32,384 nucleotides of DNA from Brevundimonas sp. (GTDB lineage: Bacteria; Pseudomonadota; Alphaproteobacteria; Caulobacterales; Caulobacteraceae): the NCBI RefSeq assembly GCF_018608325.1, contig NZ_JABAZW010000049.1:1-32384 (forward strand). The letters run 5' to 3'. The number at the start of each line of letters is the position of its first letter. The stretch's first letter is position 1. Below the pieces are notes generated by a model. It saw only the letters and a list, made by a program, of their open reading frames with translations, did no database searches and had not been told where the DNA came from. Shown in pieces: positions 32,050-32,384 of this stretch. A program made the translations under genes and the position numbers.

Positions 32050-32050
32050 C

Positions 32051-32082
32051 GCCGTTTCCGCCGGTTGCGCGACGAAAACGGC
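32051..32082. terminator. Candidate bidirectional terminator
   Basis: Arms GCCGTTTCCG and CGAAAACGGC pair at 9 of 10 positions around a 12-base loop, in the 40-bp gap between two convergent genes. T-rich tails are poor on both sides, so the call rests mainly on the stem and its position. Confidence 0.5.
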
Positions 32083-32089
32083 TTGGCGA

Positions 32090-32384
32090 TCAGTTGGTGT
32101 CTTGGGTGAGCGGGTTCACGCGGAAATAGGTCCCGGACAGGCTGCCGTTGAAACCGCAGTAGGGGATGGATGGGTCGCCGCTGACATGGCGTTCTTCGAC
32201 CTGCATCGTGTCGCCCTTGCGGGTGACGACCAGCGACCAGCGCGAGGTGTCTTCGCCCGTCTTCACCTCCAGCGTGCCTTCGTTTTCGCCTGCCCACTCG
32301 CCGTTGCCGTCGGCGTCACAGACCCAGCGGGCGCCCAGCGGATCGACGGCGTTGGCGTTGAATGTCAGCACCCCTGTGGCCCAT
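32090..32384 (-). CDS. Hypothetical protein, 5' partial at right edge
   Basis: The frame remains open through the right edge, so the start lies outside; 97 residues are visible. It has a WVCDADGNGEWAGENEGTLE segment, alternating beta-like strands (RWSLVVTRKGDTMQVEERHV) and a Gly/Asn C-terminus (CGFNGSLSGTYFRVNP). Two Cys may pair. The family is not recognised. It is convergent with the LprI-like gene. Confidence 0.6.
   Translation of the reverse strand, partial: WATGVLTFNANAVDPLGARWVCDADGNGEWAGENEGTLEVKTGEDTSRWSLVVTRKGDTMQVEERHVSGDPSIPYCGFNGSLSGTYFRVNPLTQDTN

Overview
The window reads as a chromosomal segment of a high-GC Gram-negative alphaproteobacterium, most likely of the Caulobacterales (Brevundimonas- or Caulobacter-like). 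This is an inference from base composition, dense ATGA/TGATG gene overlaps and gene content (a TonB receptor with a sigma/anti-sigma pair, RND pumps, many secreted small proteins); there is no rRNA or other marker gene to prove it. I see no tRNA, rRNA, CRISPR array, insertion sequence or phage gene.

Layout. (1) 1-8669, plus strand: an MdtABC-type tripartite multidrug efflux operon, with an adaptor cut by the left edge, two different RND permeases and a NodT-type outer-membrane lipoprotein. (2) 8754-8912: a small unknown ORF. (3) 8920-14832, minus strand: a heme-acquisition locus in transcription order ECF sigma factor, FecR anti-sigma, STN-containing TonB-dependent receptor, heme oxygenase and TonB. 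A Fur-like inverted repeat lies before the receptor and a T-tract terminator candidate lies after fecR. (4) 14930-16152, minus: a DctA/GltP-type dicarboxylate symporter broken by a frameshift with apparent loss of about ten codons. (5) 16293-21102, minus: an export operon of TolC-like outer-membrane protein, HlyD-type adaptor and a double-length ABC-2 permease, with no ATPase gene beside it. (6) 21267-22148, minus: a secreted helical protein built of three repeats of about 80 residues, ending in a strong terminator.

(7) 22488-28714, plus strand, is the most interesting part. Six overlapping genes encode a KAS III-type ketosynthase, an NAD(P)-dependent epimerase/3beta-HSD-like reductase, an MBL-fold hydrolase, a short PaaK/F390-synthetase-like adenylating enzyme, an ATP-grasp ligase and a Rieske non-heme-iron oxygenase. 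Together they look like an uncharacterised biosynthetic operon. The ketosynthase, reductase, adenylation and hydrolase steps parallel the OleA/D/C/B logic of beta-lactone and olefin formation, but the hydrolase is of a different fold and two extra enzymes are present.

(8) 28711-32384: two small minus-strand envelope genes, a TetR-family regulator (29694-30302), three small secreted-protein genes in an operon (one LprI/DUF1311-like, one possibly SH3-like), and a partial unknown gene at the right edge. A 13-bp motif, TGnnC-RAT-GWTCM, occurs before the biosynthetic operon, before tetR, and twice in tandem before the secreted-protein operon. It is a candidate operator linking these units to the TetR regulator.
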